Shown one piece after another: positions 43,981 to 54,958 of a stretch of 64,000 nucleotides of DNA; the stretch's first letter is position 1; each line of letters begins with the position of its first letter. A program made the translations under genes and the position numbers. This DNA is from Hymenopus coronatus (Eukaryota > Arthropoda > Insecta > Mantodea > Hymenopodidae). Location: positions 14,576,897 to 14,640,896 of the forward strand of contig CM060893.1 of the NCBI GenBank assembly GCA_030762935.1, written 5' to 3'. The notes under the pieces were generated by a model. The model made no database searches. It had not been told where the DNA came from and saw only the letters and a program-made list of their open reading frames with translations.

Positions 43981-44850
43981 ATATGTGTACCATTCACATG
44001 ACTTTCTCTATATCCCTGCAACAAATTATTCTTAAAAAGCTTATACTTCTATTTACTTTATGCTAATCAGAAAAAAATTAGCAGAAATAGTCTTATTACA
44101 TGCGTCCTTGTATGTAGAAGCGAAATAAGGGACAACCATAGGTTAAAGTGATAGTCAAAAGCTGGTTGCTATGTCGAAGAAGTTCCTTTTTTTATATGGA
44201 TAGGAATTGAGAAATTCCTGTATGAGAAAAGTATAATTTTTTCATAGCAGAAACCAAAAATAAGTAATGTCTCAAAAATGACGAACTCCACGAAAAAATG
44301 TATATAACATAAATTGTGTGTTTTAATGTGCTCTACATTTTTTGTGCAATAAGTTTTTGTCCATCTCTTACGGTTTAGCAGTTATTCAAAATTCAGTAAA
44401 ATTCATCCAGAATAAACTACCCTTCAGAGGTTATTTCCAGAAAATTCAAGATATACATTTTTATTTGTCAGGTAAATATCTTTAATATACGACATTTTAA
44501 TCAAAATCGTTAGCCATTTTTGAGAAAATCAAAATTTTCGAAAAAAGATCCATGTAAAGGGTAGTTGGGGGTGGGGAGATTTTTCTCAAAATCTTCGTGT
44601 CGCATCCCAGGAAGATACTAAACCTAAATACCAAGTTTGGTATTTTACCAACTTTTCGTTTTTGAGTTATCGTGTTCACAGACACACGGACACACATACA
44701 CACACACACACACACACACGCGGACCTTTTTTGAAAATGCTTTTTTTGGATATTGGGGACCCTAAAACATATATTTCCGGTGAAATCTCGGTATCGAACT
44801 TTTTGGTCTCTATACACTATGTACATAGTGCGTATAGCGAAAGTAAAAAA
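43981..44850 (+). repeat. DR1k copy 36 (near full length)
   Basis: 5' end ATATGTGTACC near 43981; ends GCGAAAGTAAAAAA at 44850. The phrase GGAGTGCAATACC before the hairpin is deleted. CA tract 44690-44719. Confidence 0.9.
44690..44719. repeat. (CA)n microsatellite
   Basis: About 14 CA units in the CA-rich slot of DR1k copy 36. Confidence 0.95.
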
Positions 44851-45014
44851 TGGAAACCTAATGGAGCCAAACGTGGGAATAATGTGGATGGAGCAACAAA
44901 TTGCCCATTTCGTTGATATAACACGAACCTTGGTGGAACGATTTTCTGATTTGCCATACAGAGCCTTTTCATGTGTTTTTCTTCACTTAGTAAAAAGGTT
45001 CCCCAGGGAAAGAT

Positions 45015-45350
45015 TTTCTACTAGCTTAACTTGGTCGGCTAACCCTCCCCGCATGGGGGGCTTACAGTGGGTGCCTATGGCCGACGACATTCAATCATAG
45101 AATGAAGAACCCGGAACTGGGGATCGGCTCGTTGACAGTCAGGTAAGCAGATGATATGAATGACACCGAAATGGAATAAGAAAGGTGATGATGGAGCAAC
45201 TGGTGGCATGAATGGCGGGAAACCAGAAAATACCCGCCCAGACACTGGTTTCTGCTCCACAAAGCCCACATGCGGACCCCTGGGGATGAACCTAACCCGT
45301 CTTTGGGTTTGGAGACTAATGATCTAAACACTCGGCCGCTATAGATATTC
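45015..45350 (-). mobile_element. tRNA-derived SINE, family E, copy 1
   Basis: Minus strand: GCGGCCGAGTGTTTAGATC is a Ser/Leu-type tRNA A-box region near 45345-45325, and AGGTTCATCCCC a B box near 45280-45291. The body includes TATTTTCTGGTTTCCCGCC, matching GTTTTCTCCGGGTTCTCCC of the copy at 54593. The 3' side (toward 45015) is GC-rich with GGTCGGCTAACCC. Confidence 0.7.
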
Positions 45351-47024
45351 TAACGGGAAGATAATTCAACAGCACACCACTAGTCTTGATCATCCCGGCA
45401 CATTTTCATACTTTTTGCCTTCTTTGATAGGGGAAAGTGTTGCTTCCTTTGTTTAAATACTATTTTGATTAAGGTGTACAGTTTCTTCCTTGACGTCATT
45501 GCGGAACACTATGTTAGGACCCGCTTTCGGGTGAGCATCCTTTCGGAGGACTCCTAGAAGCTTGGGATTATGGGTAGGGTACGGGCGACGTGGATGCGTT
45601 CGATCTGGAAACGTTAGGGACCCCATCCATGCTTGTACACCTTGTCATCCGGATGTAGTCTACCTTCGGGTTTCTAATCCCGTCTCTCCCTCCCGGCGTC
45701 ACGTAAGTTGTAAAGGGACACACTGCTAAACAACTACACATTTGAAGGATAAGGATGATCTGGGATAGGATTCCCAGTTACTGGAGCACAGCAGGCAGAT
45801 TGTGCGGTTGCTTGCTCCGTGTAAAACTCTCTTCCCCTTATTGTCTCGGTTGAGGTCAGGTGCCGTTGTAGAGGAATACTTCCGATGGCCTCTAGGCGTC
45901 CGTGTAGCCTCCGTGGCGCGAAGCATTGTCAGGGACTACCGTGTGCCTCTGCGCTTGGCTCCGTCCGCTCCTGTGTGCTGGCCTGTGTTTTCCCCTCCTC
46001 TCACTCCTTTCCCCGCGGGGGTCGTAACCTGCAATAGATCAATACTTGCTCGCAGTTGGCGAGGTGTCCCCCGCCGCTAGCACACTCATACCTCATAATC
46101 CGCCTCTAACTGCAATGGACATATTGGCGTCCTTTTCCCTTTGGAACATTATTGTCTTTCGGTAATGACGTTAATTCGCAATTCTCATTGGAAGTTGATT
46201 ATTTGGGTTTTTGTACTTTCGATCACACACACTTTTGCATTCTCATTCACAATTCCGACTCTGGGAAGGATAGATAAAGAAACATTACCACCTCTCGCAG
46301 AACACGTGACGATATCGTAAGCTGCCCTGCAATCCCCTACACACTACTGGTAGATGGTGCCGTCCATTAGAAGTTCCTCGGGGTTCAAATGCGAGCTACA
46401 GAGGTGTCTGCGGCAGTTCTATACCATGACCTGTGTAACAATATTGTTGGTTTCCAGATTTCAACGCTTTCAATTCGCCAGCGTAGCACTTATACCAAAC
46501 ACACCATTTCCCCTCATCTTCCAACACCACTTGGAACAATACGAAAGCCAACAAATAAACAGGGCTAAACAATTCATAAACATGTCCATGTTTCCCTGTC
46601 AATAAATAGCACTGTATCTAAATCAGCAGACCTAGAGCTGGTTTCGCTATCTGATTAGCAGTGGCGGTTAGCTGCGCACGACCTTTGTCACCCCTCCCCT
46701 CTTTCAGCACGAGGAAGGAGAAGTAGGTCATGTTTCAAGATAACCCACACGTACTGTTATCATCGGAAGGATGATTCAGAGACCTCTTTTAATTTGTAAG
46801 CAATCTAACAATAAATGGTAACCCTTATGGCTCGTTTTCGCAAAAGCTAGGTTCAAGGCCCCCCCCCCAAGAAAAGACCAAACTAATCGAAAGTTTACTG
46901 TCACCGTTTCCCTAAGACATTGCCAAATGCTATTAACTTTATTTTAACCAGTAAAATTTTACCTAGGTTTGGTTTTAAATTTAGCTTAAACCACGATGTT
47001 CAAACCCTCTAGAGCATCCAAGTG
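45351..47024. other. GC-richer unassigned block
   Basis: 45480-46080 is clearly more GC-rich than the rest of the window and has no DR1k. A minus-strand frame (45926-45726) reads MLRATEATRTPRGHRKYSST, basic and without known motif. It could be the 5' region or long terminal repeat of a retroelement, or a host GC-rich segment; I cannot decide. Confidence 0.4.
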
Positions 47025-47310
47025 CCGCATTCACATTGACTTTCTCCACTCTTATTCTTTTATCTCAAGTTAATTTAGTTAATATCTGTAGAAATTGTCT
47101 TACTGCACATTTCCTTGTAGGTTCGTGTAGGTAGGGGAGTATAGGCTTATAGTCAAATCTTTAAGAGCTAGTCACTATGTGATGCTTTGAATTCCCGTTT
47201 GCTTGAATTGCCAAGAAAGTAAGGGGACGAAAAATAAATGATTTCAGTTTGGAAAAAAATATAAATACCTATTTGAAAATTGAAACCACAAACAATATCT
47301 CAGGCAATCT
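47025..47310 (+). repeat. DR1k 5' half (old)
   Basis: TTCACATTGACTTTCTCCAC to CACAAACAATATCTCAGG; only the 5' half remains. Confidence 0.7.
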
Positions 47311-47918
47311 TAGTAGGACGAACCGATACTGGTGCTACAATTGTTTAGTTTATATAAGATTTAAACTATTTTGGAAACAATGGCCGTTAGTTATTTTCAT
47401 TTCATTTCCTTCTTCACACCATGTTCAGGAAGTTGGAACGTGCTTGTTTTCACATCTAGGCGTCAATATTTTGAAAGATCGTGTCGTATACCGTAGATAC
47501 AAAATGACATGGTTAATAGAAAGACATACAATGAATTGAATAATGTTGGCAAAAATATAAATCAGCCGAAATATATTAATGTTTTGCATTCTTGTACCAT
47601 TTTATTGCACACCCAGCGTTTCCCGCATTTTGTACTACTGCTATTACAGGGCGAAAAGCTTTCTGTGTGTTTGACGTCGGAAACAACTCGATTTTTGTAA
47701 TTTTATTCTTTCACCAATGAAGATAACTGTTCTTCCCCTAACTGGATAGGGAAAGTTTCACGTTCACTTACCCGGTTTTCATACAGTTTTGGAGAATATA
47801 AATATCACATTATTTTAGGGCATTTTGACACGAGCAAGGCAGATATTTAATAGCTTCCAAGTTAAAGGAGCCTTAAAATCTTAAAACTCAACTACCGGGT
47901 AGGGGGTGGCAGGTTATA
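47311..47918. other. Unassigned spacer
   Basis: No element or gene recognised. Confidence 0.5.
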
Positions 47919-48386
47919 CAGAGTGATTTATGTAGAACTGACACATTTCTTTCTTTAATTATTCTGTTGGAAATTCATTTTAGCACCAAATTAAGCAGAA
48001 TGTTCTGGAGTTTCGATTCCTTGTCACTAGATGTGCAGATGTTTATATTTTATTCCTAATTGCATTGTTGGCAGCCGTTTCGACATTTTGTTATTGTAGT
48101 CAACCTGAAAATGCAGTGCACATTATGCACATTAAATCAACGACTCTTCCATGTGAAGCAATACTGGATAACATCACTTTTTTGCCATATATCGAATGAA
48201 TCCATGAACATAATTGCAAGTTTCTTTGACGACCGGATAATTTCCAGGAACCTGTGGCCACTTTCTATGGGGTTACTTAAAAGTCAGGGTTTACGCCACA
48301 CGTCCCCAGACATTGGACGATCTTGAAGCACATCACAAAGGAGATTCAAGCTATTGACAACATAGTCCTCCAACGAGTGGCCCAGT

Positions 48387-48700
48387 CGCCCTCTGTGGTG
48401 TAATGGTTACCATGCTAACTTCATATACCCAAGGTCGCGGGTTCAAACCCGGCGGAGGACGATGGATTTTTTCGGGCGTAAAAATCCTTAGCATGGCTTC
48501 CTTCGGAAGGGAAGTAAAGCTGTGGGTCCCGTGTCGTAGATTTACGGCACGTAAAAGAACCTCAAGCCTGATAAGAGAGGCCTCTGAGCAAAATTAAGCG
48601 ATCTTTCACGCCCAATATAGAATGGGACGCTGAGAACCAAAGCAGTTAAAGAGCGTCCATAAATAAAATAAAATAAAATAAAAATAAAAAAAAAAAAAAA
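48387..48700 (+). mobile_element. SINE A, best-preserved full-length copy
   Basis: About 314 bases: tRNA-like head, body (GATGGATTTTTTCGGGCG, CTTCCTTCGGAAGGGAAG, TCGTAGATTTACGGCACG, CTTTCACGCCCAATATAG), and tail of AAAAT-type repeats ending in poly(A). The target duplication ACGAGTGGCCCAGT (48373-48386) and ACGAGTGGCCAGT (48701-48713) differs by one base. It is full length, with a long tail and little divergence of the duplication, so probably recent. Confidence 0.95.
48396..48450 (+). promoter_or_regulatory. Internal Pol III promoter (A and B boxes) of SINE A
   Basis: A box TGGTGTAATGG at 48396-48406 and B box GGTTCAAACCC at 48440-48450, about 33 bases apart, as in tRNA genes. It would drive RNA polymerase III transcription of the SINE. 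Confidence 0.8.
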
Positions 48701-48895
48701 ACGAGTGGCCAGTAATATGGAACGACGAGTTGAGCTGTGCCTTATCCAGGATGGAGGACATTTTCTACATTTGCTATAGAGGTAAACAATCTCCCAAAAT
48801 TCCTCTACAATTTAGGTATAATAAGTTGTCGCTAGCATAACACGTTTTGAAACAATTAATGAAAGAAATGTGACAGCTCTATATAAATCATCCTG

Positions 48896-49788
48896 TATAT
48901 TATGTTCATGTGCGCATATTACCCTCTGATCTCCTGAGCATTTTTAATAAATTTTAACAAAACCTGATAAACTTCAATTTTAAAATCTGACAAAAATCCA
49001 ATGTACCCTAGGACTTTCAAAAATGTCTACTGCCCTTATTTTTAAACATAGCAAAGAAATCAAACACTATTTGAGATATCTAGACAAAAATGTGTACACC
49101 TTCGCATACCATAGGAACCAACTAAAATTATGGACTACTCTTCAAACTAAAAACTCCCCTGCCATATTTTCAACTCCTATTTGTAAAACTGCACCGTGTA
49201 AACTCACATAGTCGAAATAACGTAAGACCTGACAAAAACCAAAGGTTACCTTACAAGCTAATTGCTGACAAAGCGATACAAACCGTTAAACCATGGATCA
49301 AAGTTTAAAACAGCAGTCTGCCCCGAATTCCATTATTGATGTATTTCGCTAGTAATAGTAATAAGAATTAAATAAAGAATATTGTACTTATTTCATCCTG
49401 TGGCTTTGCAGATTTGTATTACTTTCTTTAGCCTAGCAAAGTTCCAAAGCTTTCAGCCTAGGTTTGGAAATGTTTTGCTCCAATCTAAAACCGCAGCTCA
49501 GTTTCTTAATTTCCTCCATTTTATAGAGATTTCAACAAAATTTGTTCAACTACATACTTAAAGCATTTAGTGAGTTGCTTACGTACGGACAAACAAAGCA
49601 ACGCCAACAAATGTTCCACACTTGCATAAAAAGGCCATTTTAAATCTTAGTTGACCCATATTGGAACAACTGCCTAGCTGGCAGATTTATTGTATCTAGT
49701 TTCACCATTGAAGTCCCCTATTCTTCCTGATGGACTTTCCAGTTTCAAACCATTACTATAGTAAAGTCTATAAACGGTTTACAGAATA
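48896..49788. other. Unassigned spacer
   Basis: No element or gene recognised; a 62-codon open frame at 49023 has no motif. Confidence 0.5.
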
Positions 49789-50750
49789 CTGGCTGACCCG
49801 GCGAACTTTCTTCCGCCTTAGAAGCAATAAATGACCAGATTTTGGATTTTTATCCAGTTCAATTTTTTATTAGGATAATAAATATAAATATAAAAAATCA
49901 AGTATTTTAATGGTCGTTTACTGACCGTGTATTTTGGTGCATGGGTTGCACTCTTCAGTGAAGCACCTTATGATAGACGACATTTCTTGTTTTATTATCA
50001 GGTGCAAGAACAAATAACGCAGATGGTCTTCCGACCCGTGAACATGCCGACCGTGGGAAAAACATGGATTTTCTAGATTCAGACCACAAATTTTCAAGGA
50101 CTGGCCTTGTGATTTGTTAATGGTCATGGCGAATGCAAGACGGACCGGAAATTGAAGTCGTTTAAACTCAAACGGCAAATCGGTTGGGATCATCGGGATC
50201 CTCGGAATGAGAACTTCCTCACCTTCGAATTTTCCTTTGAGTATCGTCGCGTAAATCACATTGTTCATCAATTTACTTACCACCAGACGCCTTCCGTTGC
50301 ACAGTTTTGGTTGGTTTATGTTTCGAAGCATGATTACTACAGAGCCAACCTTTAGTCGTAAATTGTGCGGTGGTAAGCCAGGCACATCCAAGGAGTTTAA
50401 AAATGTAATTGGATAGTTGCTCTTCACGTACAGTTTCATTCGCAATGTTTCGAATCCTAGTTGCATTACGGCTTTGTCGGGAAAGATTCTATTTTCTTGG
50501 TCGCGACATTGTTAATGATATCGGCACAATAAACTAATAGAAACTCGAAACAAACACCATAAACAATGCGTTTAGCTGTCTATTACGTTTTGTTATACCA
50601 CGTTTTATGTCATGTCCCACGGAAACGGGATAAAAAGTATCCTATGTCCGTCTCCTGGTTCTACCCTACCGATTTTCAGACAAATCGGTTCAGCCGTTGA
50701 GTTATAAATAGTGTAACTAACACGACTTTCTTTTATATATTATGTATAGA
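49789..50750 (-). mobile_element. Helitron, internally deleted, with both termini
   Basis: Minus strand. The 5' end is TCTATACATAATATATAAAA at 50750, preceded by A (A|TC target side). The 3' end has a short GC hairpin (GGCG...CGCC), then GGGTCAGCCAG|T at 49789, a worn CTAG|T terminus. The 962 bases contain the start of the Rep/helicase protein and its last 180 residues, with thousands of bases deleted between. Helitrons replicate by a rolling-circle-like mechanism, so shortened copies like this one can be mobilised in trans. Confidence 0.88.
49955..50513 (-). pseudogene. Helitron Rep/helicase remnant: start fused to PIF1-type helicase C-terminus
   Basis: The minus strand opens with ATGTCGCGACCAAGAAAA (MSRPRK then a stop) near 50512, followed by NATRIRNIANE-like codons. 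It then fuses to the helicase end: VPGLPPHNLRLKVGSVVIML, LCNGRRLVVSKLM, LPFEFKRLQFPVRLAFAM and TINKSQGQSLKI (the conserved late PIF1/Helitron helicase motif). After CFSHG a small deletion shifts frame, and CSRVGRPSALFVLAP continues in another frame to a stop at about 49955. Rep and the Walker motifs are missing, so it is inactive. Confidence 0.9.
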
Positions 50751-50805
50751 TTTGTTGAGAGTAGAAAGTATATTAAATAATTTTATAAAGAAACAAAATG
50801 CTGTG

Positions 50806-51037
50806 ACGTTTGGACAGAACATATAACGCCAAAACTGCGTTATACTAAGATAGAGATATGAAACATTCCTCTATAGTTTGGTGAAGCCCCGATTCCTCCA
50901 GAAATAATCCTCTATCATTTGGTGAAGCAGTGATATCTTCAAGGCTTCACCAAACGATTGAGGATTGTTTCTTTTATATCCCTTCTGTCTTAGTACAAAA
51001 AGGCCAATTCTGGAGTTAGCATGTTCTGTCCAAACGT
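50806..51037. mobile_element. Foldback MITE-like inverted repeat
   Basis: The ends are ACGTTTGGACAGAACAT and its exact inverse (51021-51037). Similarity continues inward: ACTAAGATAGA against an inverted ACTAAGACAGA, and TTTGGTGAAGCC on both arms. The centre repeats CCTCTAT.ATTTGGTGAAGC in direct orientation. About 230 bases, noncoding. It lies 55 bases from the Helitron, so the relation is unclear. I saw no clean target duplication. Confidence 0.75.
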
Positions 51038-52119
51038 TAAACAATTGCTAACATTACAGGTCAATCGACCGACATTAATTTTATAAGTATGTATTAATAA
51101 CTGGAAACATTTAGTTTTATCCATAGTAGCAGACTACTATTTTCATAAGAGTTCAGCTTGGTAACCTGAGAGTACGAAATCTTCGTATTCACCTCCTTCA
51201 ATTTTATTTTGTTAATGGTTTTTGCTTTAGGTTAAAACTATGAAGCTTTTATGTAATTAAATATATAATTACTGGATCAACGAGAAGACACAGAGATTTA
51301 AAACGTCACTTACTGTAATCACAAAACAGCACGACCATTGTCCCCCGCCAGCATTTCCATAACTGCAAGTTTGTCGGGGGTGGGGGAGGCTAAAAAAGTT
51401 AAATGTTCTGCCGATGTTTCACATATTTTTGCGACAATAGCAAGGCATTTTCATTCGTAACTTATTAGCACTAGTCGGGGCTGTATGAAGTTACTATTCT
51501 AAGGGGTAAAGATAAGAATTCACCATTAAATCCTCTAAAGCAATGTATTCTAATCTCATACTGAATGGAGAATGGCATGTGAATGTAATACTAATTCGTC
51601 ATTCGAGTTTAAAAACAGTGCAACGTCGGGTAAATCACCTGGTAGCTAGCACGAAACAGTTTTTTTTAAATCCACAGAAGCATCTAACTCAAACGAAATG
51701 CAAGTACAGATTCAATGTTTGAAGGAGTACAGAATGATAGAAATTCATCTTATAAAGGCTATTTTGAGGCACTTTTAAGAAGTTTTCAATGTGGTCATGT
51801 TAGTGTTGGTACATCTAAAAGAAGGGGTGCTTTTCATAGTGTTTGTTGGTAAAAATGGGTTTTTTCTCGGCGCCAACCGAGATCTCCCTCAAACAGAATG
51901 AAGGGGTCCACACTGGCACTGGACCTTCACGCTTGTTGATCGCGATTATATCCGCTCTTCTGGATGAATCATCGTAACCTTAGCGCTTTGGCTTTCCCGG
52001 CGGTCTGAAGCCACGAATTAAAATGTTCAGCAGCCGGACTCCAACATACAAACTGTTTAAGTGCATTTATTAAGAGCGTAAATTTGTCAACACGACGTGC
52101 TCTCCAATGGTTTTCGACT
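51038..52119. other. Unassigned region
   Basis: No element recognised before the mariner relic; a G-rich patch is at 51375-51390. Confidence 0.5.
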
Positions 52120-52900
52120 TGACAAGCAAATGCATGATTCAGTTGTCTTTTCAACATTGTCACTTGATCAATACATTTAGAGCAAACCTTTTCCACATTT
52201 AAAAAAATAAATAAAATGTGTTCAACCTTGCACAACATGCATTTGTTTCAGCTCAACCTCTTCATCTGATGTGAATCTTCACCTGTCTAGTTATTTCTTC
52301 AGGTTTGAGAGCAAAACGTAATCACTGGAGCCAAATACAGCGGATGTAGAAGCACTCGCAAGCGAGGGTCATGCGGACTTGAAGTAACATTGTCAGTCGT
52401 GTGTGAAGGACATTATGGTGATGAAAGAGAACCTCCCATTTCGCAAAGTGGGGATTTTTAGTCTGAGTAGCATCATTCAAGTGGTCCAGTAGGTAAACAT
52501 AACATTCCCGGATATGGTTCAGCTCATTTGATGGGAGATAATGTATGAGCATTATGCCAAGGAGAAAAGAAAACAAGGGGGAAAAAAAGTCATGACTTTT
52601 CAAAGTGAAACCGCTTTGTTTCTCCTTCCCCCCTCTTTTTTAAATGGTCTTTACGGACTGCCACCCGCTGTTTGGACTCATCCTTTGTCTGTGACATGCA
52701 GCGTTGAATCCAAGTTTCATCTACTGTCATGAAACTGAGAAACTCACTAGAAATGTTAAATCAGTTCTACACTCTTGGGGAACGGTCATTGGAATGCGTT
52801 TTGGACCATTAACAAACGGTACCCAACGAGCGAAAAACTTTCTTTTACCCATTCATGTAAAATGTATTAATAGACAGGTCCTATCTATGTATTTGTGACA
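52120..52900 (-). pseudogene. Mariner transposase relic
   Basis: Minus strand, decayed but in order. FMTVDETWIQRC holds the first catalytic Asp (about 52730). Then LLGIMLIHYLPSNELNHI corresponds to the GIIxIDYL block, LLDHLNDATQTKNPHFAKWE and VLFHHHNVLHT to the second-Asp block (HHDNA, Asp replaced by His), and LHPLYLAPV to the PPYSPDLAP block. TSDEEVELKQ and finally SSDNVEK mark the C-terminal end near 52150. Many frameshifts; inactive. Terminal repeats not found. Confidence 0.78.
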
Positions 52901-53339
52901 AATTTCTGTTAAACTCGTCGGTCGTAGCGGTTTTAGAAAACGTGAGAATTTGAATACATGATCAATACAAGTGACTACGCTTAGGTGCCCTCTAAAATAA
53001 CCAAATAATATTACCATCTTCACTGAGTCGGAAAAATATTACGACATCCCTTGTAAAACTTTGCTCAAAAATAAAATTATTCTCACTAAATGATATTTAA
53101 TGTCGCCTAACTACATAGATCTTATACAGCATAATATGTAACAATATGAAATATTATAAAATTTGAATATAATATTTATACATTACTAAGTAATTATACT
53201 TAACTTGTAATAATATTTATTACATTCTAACAATATATATTACGTAATGATTCGTGAAAGTGTCTTAATAATATATGAAACGTTTACAGTATAGTGGCAA
53301 GTTTACAATCTTTTGTGAATTTAAATAATGATAATTTCG
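52901..53339. other. AT-rich stretch
   Basis: Very AT-rich, especially 53080-53300. Nothing recognised. Confidence 0.5.
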
Positions 53340-53860
53340 TTGGTTCGTCAAGAGCTGCCTGAATATCGGGAGGGATTGATGGCGGATTCTATACCAACAG
53401 TATTTCTCAGAACATGATGACCCTGCCCCACTCTTCTTCCAAAGTCGGCCTGACTTTCAAGTTTGGAATTAGGGTGTGTGCGGTTGGAAACCAACCCTCG
53501 CTGTTGCCAAGTCTTCCACTCACTGGTTCCTTAACTGAGGCGTGATTCTCCACTTGCAAGCAGTGTCACTAAGAAACAGATTTTACTAAGTTTCCTCTCA
53601 CTAATAGGACAGGGTCGCCTTTTGTTTGCTAATGATTATAACCCAGTGGAAGGGGGAGTGGTCCCGTTTGACGGCCATCATGTTTTGGAGAAACTATAGA
53701 GTAGTGGAAATTCCGTTATGATACGTTTGACTGATAGTCTTTGGCTGCATATTTCACAGAATGGAGGATGCTGATTAGTGAGCGCATAGTCGCGAATTAA
53801 TTTAGTATGGCCTATTCTTAATCTGGTAACATCTGTTGATGCCCGCTGAAACTTTTAAAT
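53340..53860 (-). pseudogene. LINE 3' end relic
   Basis: Minus strand from about 53859 reads TDVTRLRIGHTKLIRDY, then ALTNQHPPFCEICSQRLS and VKRIITEFP, the conserved LINE C-terminal block with CxxC. The rest down to 53340 is presumed 3' UTR. It is more like the 33121 and 57958 copies in motif order than in sequence, so probably a separate LINE lineage. Confidence 0.75.
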
Positions 53861-54522
53861 GTTTTAATAAATGTGTTAAGTTTTACTTCATGCAGTTTAC
53901 TGTTGCGTTTGTTTTCAGACCAACTGCTCTACTTTTTGTGCCAGCTTCTTAATATGTTGTATAGCATCTTCATTGGAATAGGTTAGGGGGATCCCTCTAC
54001 CCCCAAAAGATGATATCTGATGTTATAGATTGAGCTTACAGCGGATTGTTTTCATTCATGCATTCTTTTTTTATGCTTAATATATTCCTCACAATCTCAT
54101 GGTAAACATTGTTGATAGTTAAGACTGCTATTTTCAGATATCAGCCCTTAGAGTAAGTGCTTATTTCTATTTCTCTCGTTTAAAAGCAATTTGTAGGGCT
54201 TTATAGTGTTTTAAAATGACCGTTAATGCTAACCAATGGAAAATGTTGGTTAATTTACTGTTTATTCACATATTTTCAACCAGACAAAAATACATAAAAT
54301 AAATTCATACACGTAAGAATAAATAATTCAAAGCAAGTTTTTCATGGATTACCTAACACTAAGTAGAAATGCAACAATGGCTGGAAAGTCGTATTATAGT
54401 CATCGTCATGGTTTCATCAAACATGGTTTGAATGTCTGTTAACTGTTACTCTTTCCCTCTCCTTATGTTGAGAAAACTTGTAGCAGCGCAGTTTAATACG
54501 ATAATACAATAAGATTAACGTG
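53861..54522. other. Unassigned spacer
   Basis: No element or gene recognised. Confidence 0.5.
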
Positions 54523-54860
54523 CCCGCCTGGGTTGTGTGGTGGTAGCGTGTCTGTATTACATTCAAAAGGTCGTGAGTTCGAATCTCGCTTATTTTTTTA
54601 TGTTTAACGCTCGCTTTTACTACCAAGGCACCGCAGGCGACGACACTGGTGACACATGGAATGCGATGGCGGGAGAACCCGGAGAAAACCCGTCCCTACG
54701 CCGCTTTGTCCACCACAAATATTACATAGGTCGCTTGGGATCGAACCAGGGCCGTCTAGGTGAGAGGCGAATGGTCTAACCACTCGGCCACGAATCTCGC
54801 TTAGGGTGGATTACCCGGATAAGGTTTTTTCGGGGTTTCCCCTTATCCTGAGAGACGCGT
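54523..54860 (+). mobile_element. SINE B split by SINE E
   Basis: Head GCCCGCCTGGGTTGTGTGG with B box GAGTTCGAATC, interrupted after CTCGCTTA by 199 bases, resuming GAATCTCGCTTAGGGTGG and ending after TTATCCTGAGAGACGCG. Confidence 0.9.
54593..54791 (-). mobile_element. tRNA-derived SINE, family E, inserted in SINE B
   Basis: Minus strand: TGGCCGAGTGGTTAGACC (A-box region) and TGGTTCGATCCC (B box at 54737-54748) give a Ser/Leu-tRNA-like head. The body has GTTTTCTCCGGGTTCTCCC and ends in an A-rich tail (inverted TATTTTTTTA). Flanked by the perfect 12-base duplication GAATCTCGCTTA (54581-54592 and 54792-54803). Confidence 0.93.
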
Positions 54861-54958
54861 GTTCAGTCCTAGCCGAGGGTAGTGGATTTTTTTTTCCGGA
54901 CGTAAAAATCCTTAGCGTGGCTTCCTTCCGAAGACAATTAAAGCCACTGGTGTCGTGC
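54861..54958 (+). mobile_element. SINE A fragment adjoining SINE B
   Basis: TAGCCGAGGGTAGTGGATTT, CGTAAAAATCCTTAGCG and GTGGCTTCCTTCCGAAG match the middle of SINE A. Both ends are missing. It directly follows the SINE B 3' part, forming a composite. Confidence 0.8.

Larger units (their letters stand above)
48165..48790 (+). pseudogene. Tc1/mariner-superfamily transposase C-terminal relic
   Basis: Spliced around the SINE and over frameshifts, the plus strand reads WGYLKSQ, then TLDDLEAHITKEIQAID, NIVLQRV and, beyond the SINE, MERRVELCLIQDGGHFLHLL. This matches the C-terminus of arthropod transposases of the type DFFLWGYLKD...CIE.EG.H. The catalytic N-terminal part is absent or unreadable. Confidence 0.75.
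47919..48895 (+). mobile_element. TA-flanked DNA transposon with about 45-base inverted repeats, carrying a nested SINE
   Basis: Left end CAGAGTGATTTATGTAGAAC and right end (inverted) CAGGATGATTTATATAGAGC, with similarity continuing through ACATTTCTTTC and ATTAAT. TA flanks both sides (47917-47918, 48896-48897). Without the SINE and its duplication the element is about 650 bases, about half the length of an autonomous Tc1/mariner relative, so it is an internal deletion derivative. Confidence 0.85.

Noticed and set aside
46354..46605. Overlapping open frames on both strands
   Set aside because: Both strands are open over the same span with no motif, typical of chance.
51969..52238. 89-codon minus-strand frame with CSKCIDQ suggesting a ZAD-type zinc finger
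   Set aside because: Its first half overlaps the C-terminal end of the mariner relic in another frame, and only one cysteine pair is present.
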